64,000 nucleotides of DNA from an uncultured Croceitalea sp. (GTDB lineage: Bacteria; Bacteroidota; Bacteroidia; Flavobacteriales; Flavobacteriaceae): assembly GCA_947494805.1 (NCBI GenBank), contig CANLWK010000002.1, forward strand, positions 1-64,000, read 5' to 3'. Made by a program: the position numbers and the translations under genes. This document shows positions 54,668 to 63,147 of this stretch, piece after piece. The first letter of the stretch is position 1. The number at the start of each line of letters is the position of its first letter. The notes below the pieces were generated by a model. The model worked only from the letters and a program-made list of their open reading frames with translations, searched no databases and was not told the origin of the DNA.

Positions 54668-56608
54668 CTAAGACGACATAAAGTGATGGCGTACAAAACC
54701 TTCCATGGCCGCATATTCGGCCAAACCAAGTTTACGGTATTTATCTGCAGTGTTCTTGTTTCGTTCTTCGGCACGCATCCAGAATTCACGGGTATCATCA
54801 CCTTGAAACATTACATCGTCTTTCTGTGATTGGTGACAGAAAATGGCACTCCGTTTTTTAAGTACTTGGGCAGGACTCATGGGAACGGCCATCTCAATTT
54901 CATGAATGTCCCACTCGTGCCATGCACCGCGGTACAACCACACCCAGCAATCTTTCATATAAGATGCTGTCTTTAATGTTTCAAGAGCTGCAAAAACGGC
55001 ATCTAGACAAACACTATGGGTGCCATGCGGGTCGGCGAGGTCACCGGCAGCATAGATTTGATGCGGTTTTACCTTGTCGATAATGTCGACCATTATGTCA
55101 ATATCATCTTGGGTCAAGCTGTTTTTTTTAACCGTTCCCGTCTCATAAAATGGCAGGTCCAAAAAATGAACGTATTCATCGGCCAAGTTTAAGTATCGGG
55201 TTGCGGCATAAGATTCACTTCTACGGATACTACCTTTTAATTTTCGAATTTCCAAGGTATCTATGCTGCTCTCGGTCTTACTTTTTATGGAGGTAATCAG
55301 GTCATCAACTTCTTTTGAAGGGTTGATGTTTTTTGATATTTCTGCAAATTTTAGGGCTTCCGTATCGGTAACGGCAATATTGCCTGAGGTTTGGTAAGCC
55401 ACATGTACCTCATGTCCCTGTTCAATGAGGCGATCGAATGTACCACCCATAGAAATCACGTCGTCATCGGGGTGCGGACTAAAGATAATGACCCGTTTCT
55501 TCTCTGGTGTTGCGCGTTCAGGCCTACTGGTATCATCGGCGTTAGGTTTGCCGCCTGGCCAACCCGTAATGGTATGCTGCAGGCGATTGAACATTTTGAT
55601 GTTCAAATCGTATGAATCTTGCAGTGCCAAAAGCCCGGACATACCATTATCATTATAGTCTTTGTCCGTGAGGCTCAATATGGATTTCCCTAAGGTAATG
55701 CTTAACCAGAGTACGGCTTTCGCGGTCAAGGTCTCGGTCCATTGTAATGATTCATCGACTAGCCAAGGGGTTTTGTTTCGTGTCAGTTTGCTGCCGGCTC
55801 CATTGTCGAGTACAAATGTACAGTTGGTGTGCTCTTGTAAATAGGTCGCCGGTACTTCAGATGATATTTCGCCCTCAACCGTTTTTTTGATGATATCGGC
55901 CTTGTTCTGGCCCCAACCGAGAAGTACAACACGTTTTGCACTTTGTACGGTAGCAATTCCCATGGTTATGGCTCTACGTGGTACATTGTCGATACCCAAA
56001 AATGAAGGGGCGGCATCAACCCGTGTGATGTGGTCCAAAGTAATAACCCGGGTGCCAGAATTGCGGTGTGAACCTGGTTCGTTGAAACCAATATGTCCCG
56101 TTCTGCCAATACCCAATAACTGAAAATCGAGTCCGCCGGCATCCATTATTTTTTGTTCGTAGGCCAAACAATAGGGAATAATGGTGTCGCCTGTTAGGGT
56201 ACCATCGGGGATATTGATGTTTTCTTCCGGAATATCAACGTGATTGAACAAATGTTCGTGCATGAAGTACCAATAACTCTGTCGGTTGTCTTTTTCCATG
56301 GGTAGGTATTCGTCCAAGTTAAAAGTGACCACATTGGCGAAACTTAATCCCTCTTCTTGGTGCATGCGTACCAGCTCTTCATAAACTCGAATCGGTGAAG
56401 ATCCGGTGGCAAGACCTAAAACACAAGGGAGTCCCTTTTCTTGTTTCTTTCGAACCAGCTCTGCAATTTCTTGTGCTACCAGTATGGAAGCTTTGCTCGA
56501 GCTATCAAAAATGACATTGTGGATTTTTTCAAAACGGGTTTCTTCGAACTGTCCTACGGGTCGGTAAGCGATGTCAGAACGTTTTTGTGGTAGTGTTGCG
56601 GTACTCAT
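54668..56608 (-). CDS. nagB: Glucosamine-6-phosphate deaminase fused to a PIG-L deacetylase-like domain
   Basis: 646 aa. Residues about 25-300 are a NagB fold with TFNLDEY (D99) and GIGRTGHIGFNEP (H172, E177). Thr170 stands where E. coli NagB has the catalytic Asp141. Residues about 370-640 are a PIG-L/LmbE-type zinc deacetylase domain with SPHPDDD (H379, D382) and DPHGTH (H531), so the metal site is intact. NagB turns GlcN-6-P into fructose-6-P and ammonia; the second domain could supply the missing NagA deacetylation. I start at 56608 because an ATG at 56662 lies in the promoter. It leads the recycling operon. Confidence 0.88.
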   Translation of the reverse strand: MSTATLPQKRSDIAYRPVGQFEETRFEKIHNVIFDSSSKASILVAQEIAELVRKKQEKGLPCVLGLATGSSPIRVYEELVRMHQEEGLSFANVVTFNLDEYLPMEKDNRQSYWYFMHEHLFNHVDIPEENINIPDGTLTGDTIIPYCLAYEQKIMDAGGLDFQLLGIGRTGHIGFNEPGSHRNSGTRVITLDHITRVDAAPSFLGIDNVPRRAITMGIATVQSAKRVVLLGWGQNKADIIKKTVEGEISSEVPATYLQEHTNCTFVLDNGAGSKLTRNKTPWLVDESLQWTETLTAKAVLWLSITLGKSILSLTDKDYNDNGMSGLLALQDSYDLNIKMFNRLQHTITGWPGGKPNADDTSRPERATPEKKRVIIFSPHPDDDVISMGGTFDRLIEQGHEVHVAYQTSGNIAVTDTEALKFAEISKNINPSKEVDDLITSIKSKTESSIDTLEIRKLKGSIRRSESYAATRYLNLADEYVHFLDLPFYETGTVKKNSLTQDDIDIMVDIIDKVKPHQIYAAGDLADPHGTHSVCLDAVFAALETLKTASYMKDCWVWLYRGAWHEWDIHEIEMAVPMSPAQVLKKRSAIFCHQSQKDDVMFQGDDTREFWMRAEERNKNTADKYRKLGLAEYAAMEGFVRHHFMSS

Positions 56609-56659
56609 ATGCTTTGCTGTTGGTGATTGAACAATGCTGTTTTTTGCTTTTTTACGGCA

Positions 56660-56667
56660 CAAATATA
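56660..56667 (-). promoter_or_regulatory. -7 box of the nagB operon
   Basis: TATATTTG on the minus strand, 51 nt before the nagB ATG. The phased TGC repeats at 56671-56712 lie right upstream, where a repressor would block this promoter. Confidence 0.55.
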
Positions 56668-56670
56668 CTC

Positions 56671-56712
56671 TATTTTGCAGTTTTATGCTTTTTTATTTGC
56701 AATATTTTGCTT
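56671..56712. promoter_or_regulatory. Candidate operator of the DeoR-type regulator: phased TGC repeats
   Basis: Within a T-rich tract, TGC occurs at 56676, 56686, 56698 and 56708 (spacing 10, 12, 10 bp, about one helical turn). TATTTTGC appears twice, at 56671 and 56703. A further TTTTTGC lies at 56641-56647, about three turns from the first. DeoR-family repressors often bind several phased direct repeats. It lies between nagB and the regulator gene. Confidence 0.45.
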
Positions 56713-56768
56713 TTAATAACGATTTTTTAACTTTGAAACGGATTAAAACTGCAATTGTTGGAATTGTA

Positions 56769-56776
56769 TATCTTTG
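56769..56776 (+). promoter_or_regulatory. -7 box of the deoR-type regulator and murQ
   Basis: TATCTTTG, 19 nt before the ATG at 56796. A TTG lies 11 nt upstream, closer than the 17-23 nt usual for -33, so only the -7 element is supported. Confidence 0.5.
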
Positions 56777-56795
56777 TGCTTTGAATCAAGAATAC

Positions 56796-57545
56796 ATGTT
56801 GAAAGAAGAACGTCAACGCACCATTTTAAATGAGGTAGAACTGCACAATCGGGTATTGTTGACCGATATTGCAGAAAAACTTGATGTGTCCATTGATACC
56901 GTTCGGCGTGATGTTAAAGAACTCGATACTGAGAATCGCTTGCGCAAAGTGCATGGCGGTGCAGTCTCTTTGGGCTTCGCAAACTACAGTCCCGCACGTA
57001 ACAATGTATACGCGCTTGAAGAGAAAACCGTGATTGCTGAGAAAGCGGTTCAATTGCTCAAAGACAACAGTGTTATTTTGATAGATGGTGGTACCACCTG
57101 TCTTGAACTGGCACGGTTACTACCGCCCAAAATACAATTGACCTGTTTTACGTTAAGTTTGGCAGTGGCCAGCGAGTTATTGAACAAACCCAATGTTGAG
57201 ACCATATTCATTGGTGGTAAGCTATCAAAAGACTCACAGATTGCCATTGGCCCCAATACCATTCACAATCTATCGGAAATCAAGGTAGATTACGCCTTTA
57301 TCGGTACGGGTTATGTTGATGCCGATTACGGATTGACTGAGTTTGATTGGGACATTGTTCAAACAAAAAAAGCGGTCATAGGCGCCTCAAAAAAGCCAGT
57401 ACTGCTATGCATCTCTGAGAAATTGAATTCACAACATCGTTATAAAACCTGTGAAATCAATTCCATTGATACCATGATAACAGAACTGGTGCCCGACCAT
57501 CAATTGCTACAGTCTTTTAAAAATCAAAATATACGTTTGTTGTAA
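56796..57545 (+). CDS. DeoR/GlpR family transcriptional regulator
   Basis: A 249-aa repressor. The N-terminal helix-turn-helix (about 5-55) has the DeoR signature VLLTDIAEKLDVSIDTVRRD, and the C-terminal sugar-phosphate isomerase-like effector domain includes DGGTTCLELARL. The effector is probably a sugar phosphate from recycling, such as MurNAc-6-P or GlcNAc-6-P. I start at ATG 56796, because the longer upstream reading would extend across the intergenic region and the -7 box. It is 3 nt from murQ and divergent from the nagB operon. Confidence 0.88.
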   Translation: MLKEERQRTILNEVELHNRVLLTDIAEKLDVSIDTVRRDVKELDTENRLRKVHGGAVSLGFANYSPARNNVYALEEKTVIAEKAVQLLKDNSVILIDGGTTCLELARLLPPKIQLTCFTLSLAVASELLNKPNVETIFIGGKLSKDSQIAIGPNTIHNLSEIKVDYAFIGTGYVDADYGLTEFDWDIVQTKKAVIGASKKPVLLCISEKLNSQHRYKTCEINSIDTMITELVPDHQLLQSFKNQNIRLL

Positions 57546-57548
57546 CCT

Positions 57549-58361
57549 ATGGAGTATACAAAAATTACCGAGCAATCATCATTGCATAATGACCTTGAAC
57601 AGTTGTCTACGTTACAGCTGTTGCAAAGAATGAATGAAGAGGACAAAAAAGTCGCCGATGCCTTGACCGCGGTTTTGCCCCAAATTGAGGAACTCGTTGA
57701 GGGATTGGTGACCCGTTTTGAAAAAGGTGGACGCCTGTTCTACATTGGTGCCGGAACCAGTGGTCGATTGGGAATTTTGGATGCTTCTGAGATTCCACCA
57801 ACATTTGGTATGCCCCATGACCGTGTTATCGGTATTATTGCCGGTGGTGATGGGGCCATTCGCAAGGCGGTAGAGTTTGCTGAGGACAATACCGTACAGG
57901 CATGGAAAGATTTAGAAGAATTTGACATCAATGCCAATGACGTTTTGGTCGGTATTGCCGCATCGGGTACGACCCCCTATGTGCTTGGCGGTATCAACGA
58001 TGCCAGAGCCAATGGCATTTTGACAGCCGGAATTACCAATAACCCTGGTTCTCCCTTGGCCGCCCAGGTTGATATACCCATTGCGATAAATGTAGGCCCT
58101 GAATTTGTTACCGGAAGCACACGAATGAAAAGTGGCACCAGTCAAAAACTGGCCTTGAATATGATATCCACAGCCTTTATGATACGTATTGGTCGTGTAA
58201 AGGGCAACAAAATGGTCGATATGCAATTGAGCAATAACAAACTTGTCGATCGTGGTACGCGTTATTTGGTCGAAGCCCTGAAATTGGATTATTCAGATGC
58301 TGAGGCCGCGTTGAAAAAATACGGTTCGGTTCGTGAGGCAATACAGCAGTTAAAAGATTGA
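57549..58361 (+). CDS. murQ: N-acetylmuramic acid 6-phosphate etherase
   Basis: A 270-aa SIS-domain enzyme that cleaves the lactyl ether of MurNAc-6-P, giving GlcNAc-6-P and D-lactate. Motifs: YIGAGTSGRLGILDASEIPP (substrate loop and catalytic region) and GSTRMKSGTSQK. It is slightly shorter than E. coli MurQ (298 aa), lacking the last helix. It accepts the AnmK product and delivers the NagB-side substrate. Confidence 0.94.
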   Translation: MEYTKITEQSSLHNDLEQLSTLQLLQRMNEEDKKVADALTAVLPQIEELVEGLVTRFEKGGRLFYIGAGTSGRLGILDASEIPPTFGMPHDRVIGIIAGGDGAIRKAVEFAEDNTVQAWKDLEEFDINANDVLVGIAASGTTPYVLGGINDARANGILTAGITNNPGSPLAAQVDIPIAINVGPEFVTGSTRMKSGTSQKLALNMISTAFMIRIGRVKGNKMVDMQLSNNKLVDRGTRYLVEALKLDYSDAEAALKKYGSVREAIQQLKD

Positions 58362-58410
58362 TGACAATGATGTTTAAGTTCAAGGATAGTTTGAGGTTAA
58401 AATTCATAAC

Positions 58411-58929
58411 ATGAAATCAATAGAGGCACAACTCACAGGAGGGCACCCAAATTCATTGGGCAATACCATCGAGGTCGTTGATCGGATTTTGGCCAAACCC
58501 GAGTTGTTTGATGAACTGTTTCATTGTTATTTCAGTACGGATGCCGTAGTCCGTTTGCGTGTTTCCAATGCCATGAAGCGGATTGCCAAAGCCAATTTGA
58601 ATCTCTTGTTGCCCTATTTGGACCAATTTTTAGAGGACATTTCAAAAATAGACCAGGCCTCAACCCAATGGACGTTGGCACAATTGTTCTTGGTGTTGGA
58701 AAATCATATGACCGAAACTCAGAAGGTCAAAGCCACAGGTATCATGCAACACAATCTCGCGAACCATGACGATTGGATCGTACTCAACCAAACTATGGAT
58801 ACCTTGGGCCGATGGGCCAAGAATGACCAGCAATTGGGAAAATGGTTGCAACCTCATTTGGAACGTTTGGCCAGTGATTCGCGAAAGTCTGTGGCCAAAA
58901 AGGCAGGGAAGCTTTTAGATTTGATGTAG
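58411..58929 (+). CDS. HEAT-repeat-like protein of unknown function
   Basis: A 172-aa all-helical protein without signal peptide or membrane segment. Repeated two-helix units (for example VVRLRVSNAMKRIAKAN and STQWTLAQLFLVLE) resemble HEAT/ARM repeats; about four can be counted. It should serve as a protein-binding scaffold in the cytoplasm. It is 49 nt after murQ and could be part of that transcript. I do not recognise a named family. Confidence 0.7.
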   Translation: MKSIEAQLTGGHPNSLGNTIEVVDRILAKPELFDELFHCYFSTDAVVRLRVSNAMKRIAKANLNLLLPYLDQFLEDISKIDQASTQWTLAQLFLVLENHMTETQKVKATGIMQHNLANHDDWIVLNQTMDTLGRWAKNDQQLGKWLQPHLERLASDSRKSVAKKAGKLLDLM

Positions 58930-58955
58930 ATTCTCATCAAAGCTGTATGATTGGT

Positions 58956-58963
58956 TATATTTG
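58956..58963 (+). promoter_or_regulatory. -7 box upstream of the seven-helix protein
   Basis: TATATTTG fits TAnnTTTG and lies 32 nt before the ATG at 58996. It also shows that an in-frame TTG at 58951 is not the translation start. Confidence 0.45.
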
Positions 58964-58995
58964 GGATAACTTGCTTATTCGTATTCCACCTATGC

Positions 58996-60114
58996 ATGCT
59001 TAACATGTTGCTGACAAATTTAGCTATATCCGAAACTCCCAACGAAACCTTACTTTTTTATGGTTGGTGGCAGTTTGGTACGTGCCTGTTTGCTTTCGTG
59101 GCCCTACTGTCCATTTGGTGGCATATTGGTAAAAAACAAAATGATTTTGGGCAAGTATGGCTGGCACTCTCCGTCTTATGTTGGAGTATTTCAGGTCTGG
59201 TCGAAGTGTATTTTGCCTACGAACCTGATATGGACACCGTGGTAATCGACGGTTTTCGTAGTGTGCTTTCATTGTTCAATAGTCTGTTCATTCTTCTGGC
59301 ACTGCCATGGTTTCGCTATTTGCCCAGCTTTTTACAGCCTATCATCAAATCAAAATACTGGAACCTTATCGTTGGCCTTCCTTTTGTTTTTTCATTATTG
59401 CCTACTATCAATAAAGTAGTTTTTGGTCGTTCGGGCGTCGTCAACGAACTTGATGTGTACTATGCCGTATTAACGCTATTGTTCTTGGGCAGCGTACTTT
59501 GGTATTCCTTCGCAAAACGGCGCTTGACATCATTGGCCTACCTTTCGCTTAGCTGTATTTTGATCACCTTACTGGCGCAGTTCTACAAATTGACAGGTTC
59601 AACAATCAATGTCACTTTGTTCTCTGCTATTTTTAAAACGTCACTGATTATGATATTTTTTGCCCTGGCTTTAAGTTGGGTAAAAGAATTGTCAGAAAAT
59701 GTAATTCCTTCCACAGAAAAATTGGCCATGCGCTTTTTGATCAAGCGTGATGCTGGTAAGGTGGAACGCCTCTTGTTGCTAAAAGGATTTATGGGCGATG
59801 AAGAACGTAGCGTAAAACTGACGGCATCTCAATTTGAATTGATGTATTGTTTCGCCACCCGAAGAAAAGAAGAGGGCAACGACTGGTTGGAAGTTAGACC
59901 AAAAAACCATCCCTCAAAAGGAAAATCATATGATATAGGGGATTATAATGAAGTCAAACGTCTGCTTTTCGCCCTTTTGGATGGCCTTTTTGGAAAGGGA
60001 AATTGGAGCAAAGATGTTCATTTGGCCCCATTGAAAGAGACCTTGTTCGAGCTTTCAAAAAAACGGGAACGAAAAATTCGATTGCGTTTAGATCCTAAAA
60101 ATATTGGTCTTTAG
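58996..60114 (+). CDS. Seven-helix membrane protein with a cytoplasmic C-terminal domain, unknown family
   Basis: About 372 aa. Seven hydrophobic helices fill residues about 20-240 (first FYGWWQFGTCLFAFVALL; last IFKTSLIMIFFALALSW). A soluble basic tail of about 130 residues follows, with a helix-turn-helix-like stretch (SVKLTASQFELMYCF) and KGKSYDIGDYNEVKRLLFAL. The layout resembles sensor proteins whose output domain is a tail, but no kinase or cyclase motif is present. I start at ATG 58996; ATG 59005 is an alternative. Followed by a 116-nt gap. Confidence 0.7.
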   Translation: MLNMLLTNLAISETPNETLLFYGWWQFGTCLFAFVALLSIWWHIGKKQNDFGQVWLALSVLCWSISGLVEVYFAYEPDMDTVVIDGFRSVLSLFNSLFILLALPWFRYLPSFLQPIIKSKYWNLIVGLPFVFSLLPTINKVVFGRSGVVNELDVYYAVLTLLFLGSVLWYSFAKRRLTSLAYLSLSCILITLLAQFYKLTGSTINVTLFSAIFKTSLIMIFFALALSWVKELSENVIPSTEKLAMRFLIKRDAGKVERLLLLKGFMGDEERSVKLTASQFELMYCFATRRKEEGNDWLEVRPKNHPSKGKSYDIGDYNEVKRLLFALLDGLFGKGNWSKDVHLAPLKETLFELSKKRERKIRLRLDPKNIGL

Positions 60115-60230
60115 CCCTATTTTGACCACTATTGTCGGAAACGGACTTACTGACAGTTTTAAATTTTTTCAGACCATTTCCTGATTTCCATTTCATCGTC
60201 GCCAATTTGCCCTGTATCAAATAACGACCG

Positions 60231-61799
60231 ATGTATTTCAAGAAAAAACCACAAGTTTTATTTTTTTTAATGGCGAGTCTATCGCCATGTATAGTAAGCT
60301 CTCAAGAAAAAGGATTGGATGAACGTATCAATGATGCGTTTATGCCATTTGCCGATTGGTGGGAGGCCTTTATTTTTTCTGAGGTTTCCTTTTTCGGATT
60401 TGGTATTCCCATAGTTTTGATTTTACTGTTGTCAGGCGCTTTGTTTTTTACAGTTTACTTCGGATTCATCAATATCCGGCTTTTTCCGATGGCCATTCAA
60501 GTAGTCAGGGGCAAGTATGATGAACTTGAAAAAGATGGAGATGAAGACCATTCAGGCGAGGTCAATCATTTTCAAGCACTCACTACTGCAGTTTCTGGCA
60601 CAGTGGGCCTTGGCAATATTGCCATGGTAGCCGTAGCGGTTTCCATCGGAGGTCCTGGTGCCACATTTTGGATGATTGTTGCCGGACTTTTGGGAATGTC
60701 ATCAAAATTTGTAGAATGTACGTTGGGTGTGCGTTATCGTGATATCGATAAAAACGGTAACGTCTATGGAGGCCCTATGTACTACCTGTCTCGCGGATTT
60801 CAAGAAAACGGACAAAAATGGTTGGGAAAAGTACTTGCCGTCATCTTTGCACTACTCTGCGTAGGAGCATCATTGGGTGGAGGCAACGCTTTTCAAACCA
60901 ATCAGGCTGCTGCACAGATCATCTCAAGATTTGGTATTGAAGGGGATAGTTCAGGCACATTTATCGGCATTCTATTTGCCGTGTTGGTCGGTATTGTCAT
61001 CATCGGGGGGATCAAACGAATCGCCAAGGTGACCGAGAAGATAGTCCCGTTTATGGCCGCACTCTATGTGGGTGCAGCGCTGGTCATCATCTTTTTAAAT
61101 AGTGATAAAGTATCAGAAGCGATAGGCTTGATCATTACTGAAGCGTTTTCACCCAAGGCCACCATAACAGGTGGATTCATTGGTGTTATGACCCAAGGTT
61201 TTCGAAGGGCGGCTTTTTCAAACGAAGCTGGTGCAGGTTCAGCTGCTATTGCACATTCTGCGGTAAAAACCAAGTATGCGGCGTCTGAAGGCTTGGTAGG
61301 GTTGTTAGAACCCTTTATAGATACCGTGGTGATATGCAGCATTACGGCCCTGGTCATTGTCATTTTCAATATTGACGGTGCTTTTGTGTATGGTGATGTG
61401 ATCAACCAACAGGCACTCTTGCAAGATGGATCTAGGGTAGGAGGGGTCAACTTGACCTCGATGGCCTTTGAAAGTGCAATTCCCGGTTCATCGTACATTT
61501 TAGTTTTTGCTGTGGCGCTGTTTGCTTTTTCTACGATCATTTCGTGGTCGTATTATGGCCTTCAGTCATGGAAATACCTTTTCGGTAGAGGGAAATATAC
61601 CGACTTGGCTTATAAGCTGTTGTTCTTATGCTTCACGGTATTGGGAGCGGCCATCACCCTTGATGCCGTGTTAAAGTTCTCTGATGCGATGATCTTGGCA
61701 CTGGTTTTTCCGAATATTATTGGACTGTTGTTCCTTTTTCCAAAAGCTAAGGAAGAATTGCACAAGTATCTCAACCGTATTCGGGCTGGAAGACTATAA
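60231..61799 (+). CDS. Alanine/sodium (AGCS family) symporter
   Basis: A 522-aa membrane protein with about eleven helices, led by a signal-peptide-like N-terminal segment. The AGCS signature HFQALTTAVSGTVGLGNIAM and the FRRAAFSNEAGAGSA segment are clear. It should import alanine (or glycine) with Na+. Its place near peptidoglycan recycling genes suggests a possible link to alanine released from wall peptides, but it has its own position and this is inference. Confidence 0.92.
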   Translation: MYFKKKPQVLFFLMASLSPCIVSSQEKGLDERINDAFMPFADWWEAFIFSEVSFFGFGIPIVLILLLSGALFFTVYFGFINIRLFPMAIQVVRGKYDELEKDGDEDHSGEVNHFQALTTAVSGTVGLGNIAMVAVAVSIGGPGATFWMIVAGLLGMSSKFVECTLGVRYRDIDKNGNVYGGPMYYLSRGFQENGQKWLGKVLAVIFALLCVGASLGGGNAFQTNQAAAQIISRFGIEGDSSGTFIGILFAVLVGIVIIGGIKRIAKVTEKIVPFMAALYVGAALVIIFLNSDKVSEAIGLIITEAFSPKATITGGFIGVMTQGFRRAAFSNEAGAGSAAIAHSAVKTKYAASEGLVGLLEPFIDTVVICSITALVIVIFNIDGAFVYGDVINQQALLQDGSRVGGVNLTSMAFESAIPGSSYILVFAVALFAFSTIISWSYYGLQSWKYLFGRGKYTDLAYKLLFLCFTVLGAAITLDAVLKFSDAMILALVFPNIIGLLFLFPKAKEELHKYLNRIRAGRL

Positions 61800-61822
61800 C
61801 CGATGAAACTAAAAACGGATGA

Positions 61823-61843
61823 ATTCCAAAACCAATTTGGAAT
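61823..61843. terminator. Hairpin between convergent genes
   Basis: A perfect 8-bp inverted repeat (ATTCCAAA, 5-nt loop, TTTGGAAT) lies between the symporter stop (61799) and the convergent dehydrogenase stop (61874). No T-tract follows on either strand, so it is a weak candidate. Confidence 0.35.
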
Positions 61844-61873
61844 GACATTAGTTTGAGAAGAACAGTTATTGGT

Positions 61874-62992
61874 CTACTTTGGGTCCAAACGATAAATACC
61901 TTTACCTTCAATCGCCACATAGATAAACCCGTCCAGTGCTTGGCGTACGTTGCGCACACGGCCCAAACCGTCCATCAATTTTTCACGGTACACGACCTTG
62001 TTATTTTTGAGCTCTAATCGTTCTAAGTATTGAAATGCAAGGGAACCAACCAAAAGGTTCCCTTTCCAATTGGGATACTTATCAGAGGTTACAAAGGTCA
62101 TTCCCGAAGGCGCAATTGACGGGGTCCATTGGTACAGGGGTTGCTCCATTCCTGGTTTTGCCGTTTCATTGGTGATTTTTGTACCAGAGTAATTGATACC
62201 ATAAGTGATTACGGGCCAACCATAGTTTTTACCTTTTTCGACCACATTGATTTCATCACCCCCTCGTGGACCATGCTCGTGGTTCCATAGTTGCCCTGTT
62301 TCTGGATTTTTGGCCAAGCCCTGGGGATTTCGGTGTCCATAACTGAAAATCGCTTTTTTCGCTCCGGATTTGTCTACAAAGGGATTGTCATCGGGAATGC
62401 GCCCGTCATCATGTATGCGATAAATCTTACCACCATCACGGGTAATATCTTGCGGATTTACATCACGATTACCGCGATCGCCGATGGAGAAATAGAGATA
62501 TCCTTCATCGTCAAACTCTAATCTAGAACCCCAATGTTGCCCTTTGTTCGTATTCGGGGTACCTTTGTAGAGCCTTTCTTTCTGTACCAATTGATCACCT
62601 TTTAGTCTTGCACGCATAATCGCGGTGTTACCACCACGACCCTCACCACTTCCGGAAGAATACGAAAAATAGATCCAGCCATTTTCGACATAGTTTGGAT
62701 GCAATTCTATATCGAGCAAACCACCTTGTCCTCGGATTACAATTTCAGGTAATTCTTTAACATGTATTTTCTTACTATTCTTAAAATGGATGAGTTTTCC
62801 AGACTTTTCATTTGTTAAAATTGAGCCATCAGGTAAGAAAACCATTCCCCAAGGATTTTGTAATCCGTCAACCACTAAATTAGCTGTAAATGAGTTGGTT
62901 ATGGGTTTTTGAATGGTTTTGTCCGTACTTTGAGCGCATGACTCAAAGAGCAGTACAACGAAAAAATACAGATACAATGCAAGCTTTTTCAT
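61874..62992 (-). CDS. PQQ-dependent sugar dehydrogenase (soluble Gdh/YliI-like)
   Basis: A 372-aa exported beta-propeller of the GSDH family. Motifs: GQHWGSRLEFDDEG (active-site His region), SIGDRGNR and GHRNPQGL, the ordered blocks of this family; the C-terminus ends GKGIYRLDPK. A signal sequence with Cys near residue 19 (LLFESCAQ) suggests a lipoprotein, although the lipobox is weak. It oxidises aldose sugars with PQQ and calcium. No pqq genes are in the window. I start at ATG 62992, giving the conserved export signal. Confidence 0.85.
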   Translation of the reverse strand: MKKLALYLYFFVVLLFESCAQSTDKTIQKPITNSFTANLVVDGLQNPWGMVFLPDGSILTNEKSGKLIHFKNSKKIHVKELPEIVIRGQGGLLDIELHPNYVENGWIYFSYSSGSGEGRGGNTAIMRARLKGDQLVQKERLYKGTPNTNKGQHWGSRLEFDDEGYLYFSIGDRGNRDVNPQDITRDGGKIYRIHDDGRIPDDNPFVDKSGAKKAIFSYGHRNPQGLAKNPETGQLWNHEHGPRGGDEINVVEKGKNYGWPVITYGINYSGTKITNETAKPGMEQPLYQWTPSIAPSGMTFVTSDKYPNWKGNLLVGSLAFQYLERLELKNNKVVYREKLMDGLGRVRNVRQALDGFIYVAIEGKGIYRLDPK

Positions 62993-63147
62993 AATTTTAT
63001 CGTTAGAGAGTAAGGAATTACCGTTGAAGTGCAAATTTTCGTAGTTCAATTGAATTTTAAAGATAATTAGATTTTATAAGTTTAAATAATTACAATTTAG
63101 TGTATTAGGCTCCCAAACCCTAGTACATTAACAACGAAGCTTAACCT

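Noticed and set aside
61064-61540. A 158-residue minus-strand frame within the symporter gene
   Set aside because: It is fully inside the AGCS gene, whose signature segments are intact; no start signal or neighbour supports it.
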